Positions 1 to 5,668 of a stretch of 8,092 nt of DNA are shown here, piece by piece; position 1 is the first letter of the stretch; every line of letters starts with the position of its first letter. Position numbers and translations under genes: made by a program. Below the pieces are notes generated by a model, which had not been told where the DNA came from, ran no database searches, and worked only from the letters and a program-made list of their open reading frames with translations. This stretch comes from Mailhella sp. (lineage in GTDB: Bacteria; Desulfobacterota; Desulfovibrionia; Desulfovibrionales; Desulfovibrionaceae), in NCBI GenBank assembly GCA_017522745.1, contig JAFWYI010000022.1, positions 1 to 8,092 of the forward strand, in the 5' to 3' direction.

Positions 1-67
1 ATGACCTCACGAGCATGAGTTGTGCCGAGAATTGATGATAGCATGGCACATGGCGTGTTTTGGGGCA

Positions 68-84
68 ATTACCCCAGGGGTGAA
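68..84 (-). promoter_or_regulatory. 17-bp operator-like element, copy 1 (inverted)
   Basis: This is the reverse complement of TTCACCCCTGGGGTAAT. Its core ACCCC-A-GGGGT (71-81) is a perfect dyad around position 76. Two other copies occur in the window, at 146-162 and 4184-4200. This copy faces leftward, opposite to copy 2, so it may serve a divergent gene beyond the left edge or act with copy 2 on the LemA gene. The repetition is seen directly; operator function is inferred from its position upstream of genes and its dyad symmetry. Confidence 0.6.
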
Positions 85-145
85 TTTTCGCTTCCTGGGC
101 GCAGAATCCCCTTCATTTGCCCTCTTCAGAAAAAAACGGCGTATT

Positions 146-162
146 TTCACCCCTGGGGTAAT
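146..162 (+). promoter_or_regulatory. 17-bp operator-like element, copy 2, upstream of lemA
   Basis: This is a perfect copy of TTCACCCCTGGGGTAAT. The identity with the copy in front of the TMEM43 gene extends to 19 bp (145-163). It ends 95 bp before the LemA start codon. A TAATA sequence overlaps its right end and could belong to a -10 hexamer, but I see no convincing -35 box. The element is noncoding and nearly palindromic, as expected for a site bound by a dimeric transcription factor. Its function is inferred. Confidence 0.65.
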
Positions 163-202
163 AGAAATCACTCTTTTTTATCCGTAGGGTACGAGATGAA
201 AC

Positions 203-232
203 AGGAGTCCTTCATCAGGAAGGCTCTCTCCT
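203..232 (+). other. Possible 5'-UTR hairpin before lemA
   Basis: Nested inverted repeats are visible: AGGAG (203-207) with CTCCT (228-232), and CCTTC (209-213) with GAAGG (219-223) around the loop ATCAG. If transcription starts near the upstream element, this would form an imperfect stem in the lemA leader about 12 nt before its ribosome binding site. It could affect mRNA stability or be incidental. Confidence 0.25.
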
Positions 233-257
233 ATCCTCTAACATAAAGGAGGGGCGT

Positions 258-812
258 ATGATCATTGCAGGAATCGTGCTGGCACTGGTGCTGTTCATAG
301 TCGTCTGGGGCATCGGCGTTTATAACGGTCTCATCCGGCTCAGGAACATGAAGGACGAAGGCTGGAGCGGCATCGACGTCCAGCTCAAGCGCCGCCACGA
401 CCTTGTGGGCAATCTGGTCAACACGGTGAAGGGCTACATGGCCCACGAAAAGGAAGTACTTGAAGAGATCGCCAGGATGCGTTCCGCGGCTCAGAACGCC
501 GCAGGTGTGGCTCAGGCCGCACAGGCGGAAGGCATGCTTTCTCAGGCTCTGGGTCGCCTTTTCGCTGTGATGGAGAACTATCCTCAGCTTCGCGCTAACG
601 AAAACGTCATGCAGCTCCAGAACACGCTCACCTCTCTGGAAGACGAGATACAGCTTGCCCGCCGCTACTACAATGGTACCGTGCGCGAATACAATACCCG
701 CACCGAAGTGTTCCCAGCCAGCATCATCGCCCGCCAGTACGGCTTCCAGAAGGCCGAATTCTTCGAACTGGACAATGTGGCTGAACGCGAAGTTCCTCAG
801 GTCGTGTTCTAA
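258..812 (+). CDS. lemA: LemA family membrane protein
   Basis: This 184-residue protein has the usual LemA length and layout. There is one N-terminal membrane span (about residues 2-19), then a helical domain outside the membrane. Family landmarks are YN at 22-23, the conserved block around W36 to L49 (WSGIDVQLKRRHDL), the ENYPQLRA block at 106-113, RRYYNGTVREYN at 135-146, FP at 152-153 and the GF...FFE ending near 162-170. A strong AAAGGAGG (245-252) lies 5 nt before the ATG and fixes the start. LemA proteins are widespread; their biochemical role is poorly defined, though they are often linked to membrane or envelope functions and sit beside TPM-domain or HtpX genes. Here no such partner is seen, so the gene appears monocistronic. 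All lysine codons are AAG, as in the TMEM43 operon, with which it shares an upstream element. Family assignment is firm; function is unknown. Confidence 0.93.
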   Translation: MIIAGIVLALVLFIVVWGIGVYNGLIRLRNMKDEGWSGIDVQLKRRHDLVGNLVNTVKGYMAHEKEVLEEIARMRSAAQNAAGVAQAAQAEGMLSQALGRLFAVMENYPQLRANENVMQLQNTLTSLEDEIQLARRYYNGTVREYNTRTEVFPASIIARQYGFQKAEFFELDNVAEREVPQVVF

Positions 813-818
813 CCATAG

Positions 819-885
819 TTACGCTCCGCAGTACGGCCCGCTTCAGGCAGGATCGGTCATGGGTTGTTCTGAGGACGGAGCGTAA
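819..885. repeat. 10-bp inverted repeat with long loop, downstream of lemA
   Basis: TTACGCTCCG (819-828) is the exact reverse complement of CGGAGCGTAA (876-885), with 47 nt between them. It begins 6 nt after the LemA stop codon. The right arm is followed by AAATATTTCC, which is AT-rich but not a proper T-run. It could be a 3'-end structure of the lemA mRNA, or part of a small RNA. Confidence 0.45.
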
Positions 886-902
886 ATATTTCCATGCGGT
901 CC

Positions 903-937
903 ATGAAGCGTGTTGTTTCAGGGAAAACACGCTTCAT
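903..937. repeat. 12-bp perfect hairpin in convergent intergenic region
   Basis: ATGAAGCGTGTT (903-914) pairs perfectly with AACACGCTTCAT (926-937) across an 11-nt loop. Neither strand has a T-run after the stem, so this is not a textbook intrinsic terminator. It is the second of three hairpins between the stop codons of the LemA gene and the LuxR-type gene. It may assist termination or protect a 3' end. Confidence 0.5.
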
Positions 938-949
938 CCCGCTTGAACG

Positions 950-989
950 ATAAGAAACGCGTCGTACAGATGTACGGCGCGTTTCTTAT
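950..989. terminator. Strong bidirectional-type terminator hairpin between convergent genes
   Basis: The arms ATAAGAAACGCG (950-961) and CGCGTTTCTTAT (978-989) are exact reverse complements. Inside them a T-G wobble (962/977) and CGTAC/GTACG (963-967/972-976) extend the stem to 18 pairs with an AGAT loop. The stem ends in A/T-rich sequence on both sides, so both strands read a hairpin finishing in a T-rich stretch. It lies 17 nt beyond the stop codon of the LuxR-type gene on the minus strand and also blocks read-through from lemA. The palindrome is seen directly; termination is inferred. Confidence 0.75.
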
Positions 990-1006
990 TTGCTGCGTTT
1001 CAGTCT

Positions 1007-2602
1007 TCAGTTTTTCTGAGCTTCCGAGGTCTCATCCAACTCGGCAAGATTCATCATGCGAGCGAAGAAAAGCAGTTCCTTTCGGGATGAGACGTTCAGC
1101 TTTTTGTAGATGCGCTTGTTATGCGACTTGATGGTGTTCATGCTGATATGGAGCTGATCCGCGATGTCGGGCGCGGAAAGTCCCTTCATGTAACAGTCGA
1201 AAACCGCGCGTTCAGCCTTGCTGAGCAGTTCCACGTTCTGGGCGAACGTCGTGAAGTCGATATGGGAGACTTCTTCGCTCGGAGCAGTTTTCTGCTCTTC
1301 TTTGCTGAGGAAGACGATGAGGTCGTCGATTTCCGGGATCTCCGTGCGTTCCGTCTGCCCCTTTGTGAAAGCGTCGATACCATCAAGGATGGGATCGATG
1401 AACCTTCGACCTATGCGGTAGCAGAGAAGGTATGCGGCAAGGAGGAAGCCGGCAAAGAAGATGAACACCTTGAGGTATTTCATCTGAACCGTGAAGGCAT
1501 AGACGTTTTCAGGGATGAGGATGACCGTCACCCAGCGGTTCGAACCGTCCAGCGGAGAAAGGGCGATGTCTCTGTCCAGTCCCACAAAGGAGCCGTTTTC
1601 CGATTCGTAACGGTTCAGAGCCCCTCGGGATTCGATGGTCATACTGGAGGAGCCGACACCCGCGAAATAGCCGTAAAGCGTACCGCTTTCCAGTCCAAGA
1701 TCTGACCGGAGGATATCGCCTTCACGGCAGGAGATAAGCCCCGTGAGCTGCTGGATGAAGGCGTGGGACGCAAGGGCGAGCTTGTAGATGAGAGAGTTTA
1801 TCTCCAGCCCGCAGATGCCAAGGAAGGCTCCCTTGCTGTCGAGGATGGGGACGCAGAACAGCATCATGGTTTCCCATGTGCCATGCAGGTTGACCCGTGG
1901 GGTGATCATGTAGCATTTGTTGAGGTCGGCCTGAGCCTTCTGTTTCAGCTCTTCGTATATATCCAGGCGGCTGATGGAAAATTCCAGCTCCCATTTGTTG
2001 TGGAAGATGTGGCCGTGGTTCGTTCCCACTTCGTGCATGCCGCGAACGAAGAGCAGGTCTGGGTCGATAGCGTTGAATTTATTGATATTGGCAAGTTTGA
2101 GATAAACACCGGCACGCGAAAGATGCGAATCGGGCAGCGCGGTGTTCACCGTGGCGTCGAGTACGACGAAGGCCCCGCTGCAGTCTGCAGAAAGCAGTGT
2201 GCTTTGCAAGACCGAGTAGGCGCGTTCTTCCAGCGCCAGAAGGAGCTTGGGATCGTCCGATGCCTGAGCGATGTTCGCGTTGCGCCGGGTCAGCTCCTCC
2301 GACAGCTCTCGGGAAAGGGTGCGCGACATATTGATGCCCATCCCCGCAGTATTGCTGAAATATCGGTGCAGGTTCTGCTCGTAGGCATCGAGTTCGGAAA
2401 TGATGTGATGATCGAAATCGTTCTTTCCGGAAGGGAGCAGGTTCAGGGCGGAAAGCAGGAAGAAGGCGCAGAGGATGAGAGCGGCAGAAAGCGCAAAAAG
2501 GGAAAGCTGCAGCCTTCCCCGGATGCCTAGATGCCGCTTGTTCCGGCGGAACAGTACGCCGAACAGTGCTTTATGATACGCAATGAATCCGCGATTGCCC
2601 AT
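1007..2602 (-). CDS. Membrane-anchored LuxR/GerE-type transcriptional regulator with periplasmic sensor domain
   Basis: This 531-residue one-component regulator has a short basic cytoplasmic N-terminus, a membrane span at about 31-56, a large periplasmic region (about 57-374), a second span at about 375-395 and a cytoplasmic linker. A C-terminal GerE helix-turn-helix covers about 458-515 (LSKAERAVFDCYMKG..., recognition helix near SMNTIKSHNKRIYKKL). The periplasmic part resembles a double-Cache/PAS-type ligand domain by length and by strand pairs such as GAFVVLDATVN and FLGICGLEIN. There is no receiver domain, so it is not an ordinary NarL-type response regulator. The ATG follows the solute-binding-protein stop codon by 2 nt, and its GGAG ribosome binding site lies inside that gene's last codons, implying translational coupling. 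Lysine codons are mixed AAA/AAG, unlike the plus-strand genes. The helix-turn-helix call is firm; the ligand and target genes are unknown. Confidence 0.88.
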   Translation of the reverse strand: MGNRGFIAYHKALFGVLFRRNKRHLGIRGRLQLSLFALSAALILCAFFLLSALNLLPSGKNDFDHHIISELDAYEQNLHRYFSNTAGMGINMSRTLSRELSEELTRRNANIAQASDDPKLLLALEERAYSVLQSTLLSADCSGAFVVLDATVNTALPDSHLSRAGVYLKLANINKFNAIDPDLLFVRGMHEVGTNHGHIFHNKWELEFSISRLDIYEELKQKAQADLNKCYMITPRVNLHGTWETMMLFCVPILDSKGAFLGICGLEINSLIYKLALASHAFIQQLTGLISCREGDILRSDLGLESGTLYGYFAGVGSSSMTIESRGALNRYESENGSFVGLDRDIALSPLDGSNRWVTVILIPENVYAFTVQMKYLKVFIFFAGFLLAAYLLCYRIGRRFIDPILDGIDAFTKGQTERTEIPEIDDLIVFLSKEEQKTAPSEEVSHIDFTTFAQNVELLSKAERAVFDCYMKGLSAPDIADQLHISMNTIKSHNKRIYKKLNVSSRKELLFFARMMNLAELDETSEAQKN

Positions 2603-2604
2603 GG

Positions 2605-3936
2605 CTACTCCATAACACTCCGGAATTCCTTGAACATAGCGTCCAGGACTTCTTCAGAAGGCTTTTTCCCGGAGTACAGGGCGCGATAGCGGGCGAAGAT
2701 CTTCATCTGTTCTTCGCAGAATTTCTTTTCCAGTTCGCCGTAGCTGTCGAAATACGGGGGGATCCAGAAGTGATAGCCATCGCGGATGCGATTGACCGTT
2801 GTGTACAGCTTTTCGGCATTGGGCGTAGGGCTGACGATGTTCTTCGGGTCGCGGATGCGTTCAAAGGCGCTGTTCTGGACAGGCATATAGCCAGCCGCCA
2901 TGACGAAGGGCAGGTTGTTCTCTTCAGCAGTCAGCCATTCTGCGAAGACGGAAGCGGCTTTTTCCTTCTTTTCCGTGGACTTCGGAACACAGAGGCCGGA
3001 ACCTCGCTGTATGGCCAGAGGTTCGCCTTCCGTGAAGTACGGCACGGGGAGTATGCTCAGGTGTAGCGGCATGTGCGTATTGTCGGGGAAAGTCACTCTG
3101 TCCTTGAAGTAAAGGATGGACGCGATGGACCCGACGCCGCAGATGGCTTCGCCTGTCATCATGGCGGTGGTGGAATAGCCGTTCAGCATGCAGACGTGAC
3201 CGGAAGCCGCCGCCTTGGCAAGCTGCTTCCAGATCTTGGCGAACTGCGGGGAATCGAAGTCTATGCTGCCGTTTTTGAACAGCTCTTTGCCGAACGAGGC
3301 CATATTGACCATGCTGTAGTGCAGCCAGTCATCGTATTTGAAGAAGGCTTTGCCGCCCGACCACTGATAATAGGCTTCTGCCACACGGAACATGCCTTCC
3401 CAGGTGAGCAGATCGTCGTACGTAAAACCTTTTTCTGCGGCGAACTTCTCGAATATGCCGGAATTGACGAACAAAGCGCTGGATGACTTGGCCACAGGAA
3501 GCATGATGAGCCTGCCATCGATGCTTCCTTCCTGCACGAAGGACGGCACGTAGGATTGGACAGTCTCCGTTCTGAGGGCCTTGTTCCAGTCCATGAAACG
3601 CTCGGAGCCGATGGCCAGAACGGTTTTGGGGTAGGCTACGAAGATATCAGGCAGAAGGCCTGCACCGGGTTCGCCTTTGGCTGCAGCCACCAGCGGGAAG
3701 TGCATGGCAGTGCTGTTGGACAGTGACGTGACGTTGACCACGACGCCCTTCTTTTTGCCGACAGTATTGTTGAACTGCTCCACAAGTTTGTTCATGGGGG
3801 AGTCGGTCTGCGCCCCGTACACATGCCAGAACGAAAGAGAAACTGGCTCGTCAGGTTCGAGTACAGAATCACGACAGCCAGAGATGGCCAGGCCGGTCAG
3901 GGTAAGAAGAAGCAGAGAAAAAAGGCGAAGGAGCAT
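2605..3936 (-). CDS. Family 1 extracellular solute-binding lipoprotein (UgpB/MalE-like)
   Basis: With the ATG at 3936 this is 443 residues. The signal peptide has a basic N-terminus (MLLRLF), a leucine-rich core and a lipobox ISGC that puts the lipidated cysteine at residue 21. The mature part starts in the style of carbohydrate or glycerol-phosphate binders (LSFWHVYG...MNKLVEQFN). It contains features typical of the fold: a PDIFVAYP stretch, LIMLPVAKSSSALFVNSGIF (crossover and hinge region) and a C-terminal EWLTAEENNLPFVMAAGYMPV segment. No permease or ATPase gene is beside it. It is instead the first gene of an operon with the LuxR-type membrane sensor, which suggests a sensory rather than transport role. 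A GTG at 3948, in frame, would add four residues; neither start has a clear Shine-Dalgarno sequence, and I prefer the ATG because it gives a normal signal peptide. The substrate cannot be read from the sequence. Confidence 0.88.
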   Translation of the reverse strand: MLLRLFSLLLLTLTGLAISGCRDSVLEPDEPVSLSFWHVYGAQTDSPMNKLVEQFNNTVGKKKGVVVNVTSLSNSTAMHFPLVAAAKGEPGAGLLPDIFVAYPKTVLAIGSERFMDWNKALRTETVQSYVPSFVQEGSIDGRLIMLPVAKSSSALFVNSGIFEKFAAEKGFTYDDLLTWEGMFRVAEAYYQWSGGKAFFKYDDWLHYSMVNMASFGKELFKNGSIDFDSPQFAKIWKQLAKAAASGHVCMLNGYSTTAMMTGEAICGVGSIASILYFKDRVTFPDNTHMPLHLSILPVPYFTEGEPLAIQRGSGLCVPKSTEKKEKAASVFAEWLTAEENNLPFVMAAGYMPVQNSAFERIRDPKNIVSPTPNAEKLYTTVNRIRDGYHFWIPPYFDSYGELEKKFCEEQMKIFARYRALYSGKKPSEEVLDAMFKEFRSVME

Positions 3937-4001
3937 TACCGTAACCACGTTTTTGAAAGCTGTTTTGTCTCGTTACTAGCACATATCGTTGATTTTTGTA
4001 T

Positions 4002-4018
4002 ATCACCCTAAGGGTGAT
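4002..4018. promoter_or_regulatory. Perfect palindrome upstream of solute-binding-protein/LuxR operon, candidate operator
   Basis: ATCACCCT-A-AGGGTGAT is a perfect 8+1+8 dyad. Its TCACCC half-site with a 3-bp centre is the same as in the 17-bp elements (TCACCC-CTG-GGGTAA), so it may be bound by the same or a related factor. It lies 66 bp upstream of the solute-binding-protein ATG. On the minus strand it is followed directly by TATACA, a possible weak -10 box, without a good -35. An alternative reading is a plus-strand terminator, because TTTTGCTTTTT follows, but no plus-strand gene ends here. Confidence 0.55.
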
Positions 4019-4144
4019 TTTGCTTTTTCTGACAGTCTTATCTTATTGAAAAAACAGAAAGTTTTAAAAAAATAATTTTTTAGCAGAAAAAGTCGCCTGA
4101 GAGGGGCGGAAGATTGGAAAATCCTTGATACGAGCGGATGCCCG
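4019..4144. other. AT-rich divergent intergenic tract, promoter region
   Basis: This stretch holds poly-A/T runs, densest at 4046-4081, in marked contrast to the GC-rich genes around it. TTGAAA (4046-4051) and AATAAT (4071-4076) could form a plus-strand promoter, but the 19-bp spacing is long. The tract may be a bent or UP-element-like region feeding the divergent promoters. I see no open reading frame or recognisable RNA in 4085-4144. Confidence 0.3.
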
Positions 4145-4164
4145 GCGGGCGGCCCGCATTTTTT
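4145..4164 (+). terminator. Terminator-like GC hairpin plus T-run upstream of TMEM43 gene
   Basis: GCGGG (4145-4149) and CCCGC (4153-4157) form a compact GC stem around CGG, followed by A and six Ts (4159-4164). This is the shape of an intrinsic terminator on the plus strand. It lies before the TMEM43 gene and 20 bp before the 17-bp element, where no upstream coding gene ends. It would therefore act on a leader or small RNA started in the AT-rich tract, or insulate the operon promoter. The stem is short, so confidence is modest. Confidence 0.35.
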
Positions 4165-4183
4165 CTGGTGAAGGGAACGCAAT

Positions 4184-4200
4184 TTCACCCCTGGGGTAAT
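4184..4200 (+). promoter_or_regulatory. 17-bp operator-like element, copy 3, upstream of TMEM43 operon
   Basis: TTCACCCCTGGGGTAAT is identical to copy 2 before lemA, and the match extends to 19 bp (4183-4201). It ends 66 bp before the TMEM43 start. The sequence TAATAT (4197-4202) overlaps its right end and is a possible -10 box. A GGAAC (4174-4178) stands 18 bp upstream of it, but that is not shared with the lemA copy. Exact conservation in two noncoding sites about 4 kb apart supports a regulatory role. Confidence 0.65.
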
Positions 4201-4266
4201 ATCCATAAGGAGAAATTTTACGTAGCTTTTAAAAAAAATACCCACAGTTCTCACAGGAGGTACACC

Positions 4267-5649
4267 ATGGCATACACGGAAACCACCAGTACCAGTTTCT
4301 TTTCCAGACTCGGCAATTCCTTCTCCGGTATCGGCATGGGCCTTGCCCTCGTCATCGCCGGCACGGTCCTGCTCTGGTGGAACGAAGGCGACTTCGTGGC
4401 TACTCGCGACGCCCTGAACGAAACGCAGGCGCAGACTCAGATCGTGGGCGATGCCAAGAATCTCGGCCCCTCCTTCTCCGGCAAGGTCGTGCATGTGACC
4501 GGCTTCGCGGACACCAAGCAGGTACTCAACGACAGCGAGTTCGGCATCAACCAGAACGCTATCGCTCTTATCCGCCGCGTGGAATACTACCAGTGGACGG
4601 AAAGCTCTGAGCAGACGAAGCGCCAGAAGCTCGGCGGCGGCGAAGAGACCGTGACCGTTTACAATTACCACACCAAGTGGGTGAGCAGCCCTGTCGACTC
4701 CAACGCCTTCCGTGATCCCTCTGCCCGTTCCGGCAAGGTGAACTATACGTACCTCCAGGCCAAGAGCAAGACTGTGCGCGCCACTGACGTGACCTTCGGC
4801 CCTGCCAAGCTGCCTGATTTCCTCATCAGCTCCATCTCCGGCGAAAAGCCCTTCGACCTCCAGATGTCGCAGGAAGTGAAGACCGCCATCAGCCAGAACA
4901 TCTATCGCGCCTTCCCTGAGCTGCGCCCCATCACCATGGCGCCGATCAGCAATACCCAGTCTTCCTTCAATCAGCGTGTGGCACAGACCGCGCCTCAGCA
5001 GGGCGCTCCTCTCGCTCCTGCCCAGACTGTTGAGAACAAGTCTGCCATCGTGCAGATGGTCTCCAACGCTCTGAACCCTGTCACCGGCGGCGAAGTGGTG
5101 CATGTAAGCGGCAATACCCTGTACATCGGCCGTACGCCCGGCACTCCCAAGGTTGGCGACGTGCGTATCACCTATCACGCTGTTTATCCTGCCGACATCA
5201 GCATCATCGCCAAGTATAACGGCAATTCCTTCGAACGCGTCTATGCCTCCAACGGCAAGACCGTCAGCCGCCTGAACATGGGCGTGGTCAGCTCCGATCA
5301 GATGTTCGGCAAGGCCCACAGCTCCAACAGCACCTGGACGTGGATCCTTCGCGTTGTCGGTACCTTCCTCGTCATCGGCGGCCTCAAGGCAATCGTGGCG
5401 CCTCTCTCCGTCCTTGCCAGCGTCATCCCGCTGCTCGGCACTATCGTTGGCGCGGGCACCGGCATCGTGTGTACGCTGCTTGGCTTCGCCTGGTCGCTCA
5501 TCATCATTTCCATCGCGTGGCTGCGCTTCCGTCCCCTCGTGGGCGGCATCATGATAGCCGTAGCCATCCTGCTCATCGTCGCTCTGTACTTCAAGGGCCG
5601 CGCCAAGAAGGCTATCCCCGCTCCTGCGCCTCAGGCTCCTGCCGAATAA
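4267..5649 (+). CDS. TMEM43 family multi-spanning membrane protein
   Basis: The ATG follows AGGAGG (4255-4260) by 6 nt, giving 460 residues. The architecture matches the TMEM43 family: an N-terminal span (about 21-38, ending in LWWNEG), a long extracytoplasmic domain (about 40-355) and a C-terminal cluster of three or four spans (about 356-374, 384-420, 422-443) before an alanine/proline-rich tail. Family landmarks are RRVEYYQWTE (103-112), the YNYHTKWVSSPVDS block (132-145), GKVVHVTGFADT and a second GGEVVHVSGNTLYIG segment. The protein is longer than the roughly 400 residues of animal TMEM43, partly because of a Q/A/P-rich insert around 228-258. The function of bacterial members is not established. 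The gene heads a probable operon; a nucleotidase lipoprotein gene starts 19 nt after it. All lysines use AAG, a bias that usually goes with strong expression. Confidence 0.85.
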   Translation: MAYTETTSTSFFSRLGNSFSGIGMGLALVIAGTVLLWWNEGDFVATRDALNETQAQTQIVGDAKNLGPSFSGKVVHVTGFADTKQVLNDSEFGINQNAIALIRRVEYYQWTESSEQTKRQKLGGGEETVTVYNYHTKWVSSPVDSNAFRDPSARSGKVNYTYLQAKSKTVRATDVTFGPAKLPDFLISSISGEKPFDLQMSQEVKTAISQNIYRAFPELRPITMAPISNTQSSFNQRVAQTAPQQGAPLAPAQTVENKSAIVQMVSNALNPVTGGEVVHVSGNTLYIGRTPGTPKVGDVRITYHAVYPADISIIAKYNGNSFERVYASNGKTVSRLNMGVVSSDQMFGKAHSSNSTWTWILRVVGTFLVIGGLKAIVAPLSVLASVIPLLGTIVGAGTGIVCTLLGFAWSLIIISIAWLRFRPLVGGIMIAVAILLIVALYFKGRAKKAIPAPAPQAPAE

Positions 5650-5668
5650 AACGACGAAGGAGAACGCT

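Noticed and set aside
1..35. Possible end of an upstream gene at the left edge
   Set aside because: Short open stretches reach stops at 16-18 and 33-35 in two frames, too short to judge which, if either, is coding.
44..59. TGGCAC resembling the -24 half of a sigma-54 promoter
   Set aside because: The -12 half (TTGC at the required spacing) is absent, and no enhancer-binding regulator is encoded here.
22..246. A 74-codon open frame upstream of lemA
   Set aside because: It runs through both copies of the regulatory element and the leader and has no ribosome site; its sequence resembles no known protein.
1893..1903. ACCCGTGGGGT, one mismatch from the core of the 17-bp element
   Set aside because: It lies inside the LuxR-type coding sequence, encodes ordinary residues and the flanking bases of the element do not match. 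Probably chance.
1763..2530. A 255-codon plus-strand open frame inside the LuxR-type gene
   Set aside because: It is opposite the well-supported sensor domain coding sequence, with no ribosome site or family features.
4089..4106. CCTGAGAGG resembling the CUGAGA box of a TPP riboswitch
   Set aside because: The remaining conserved TPP elements and helices are not present at the expected positions, and no thiamine gene follows.
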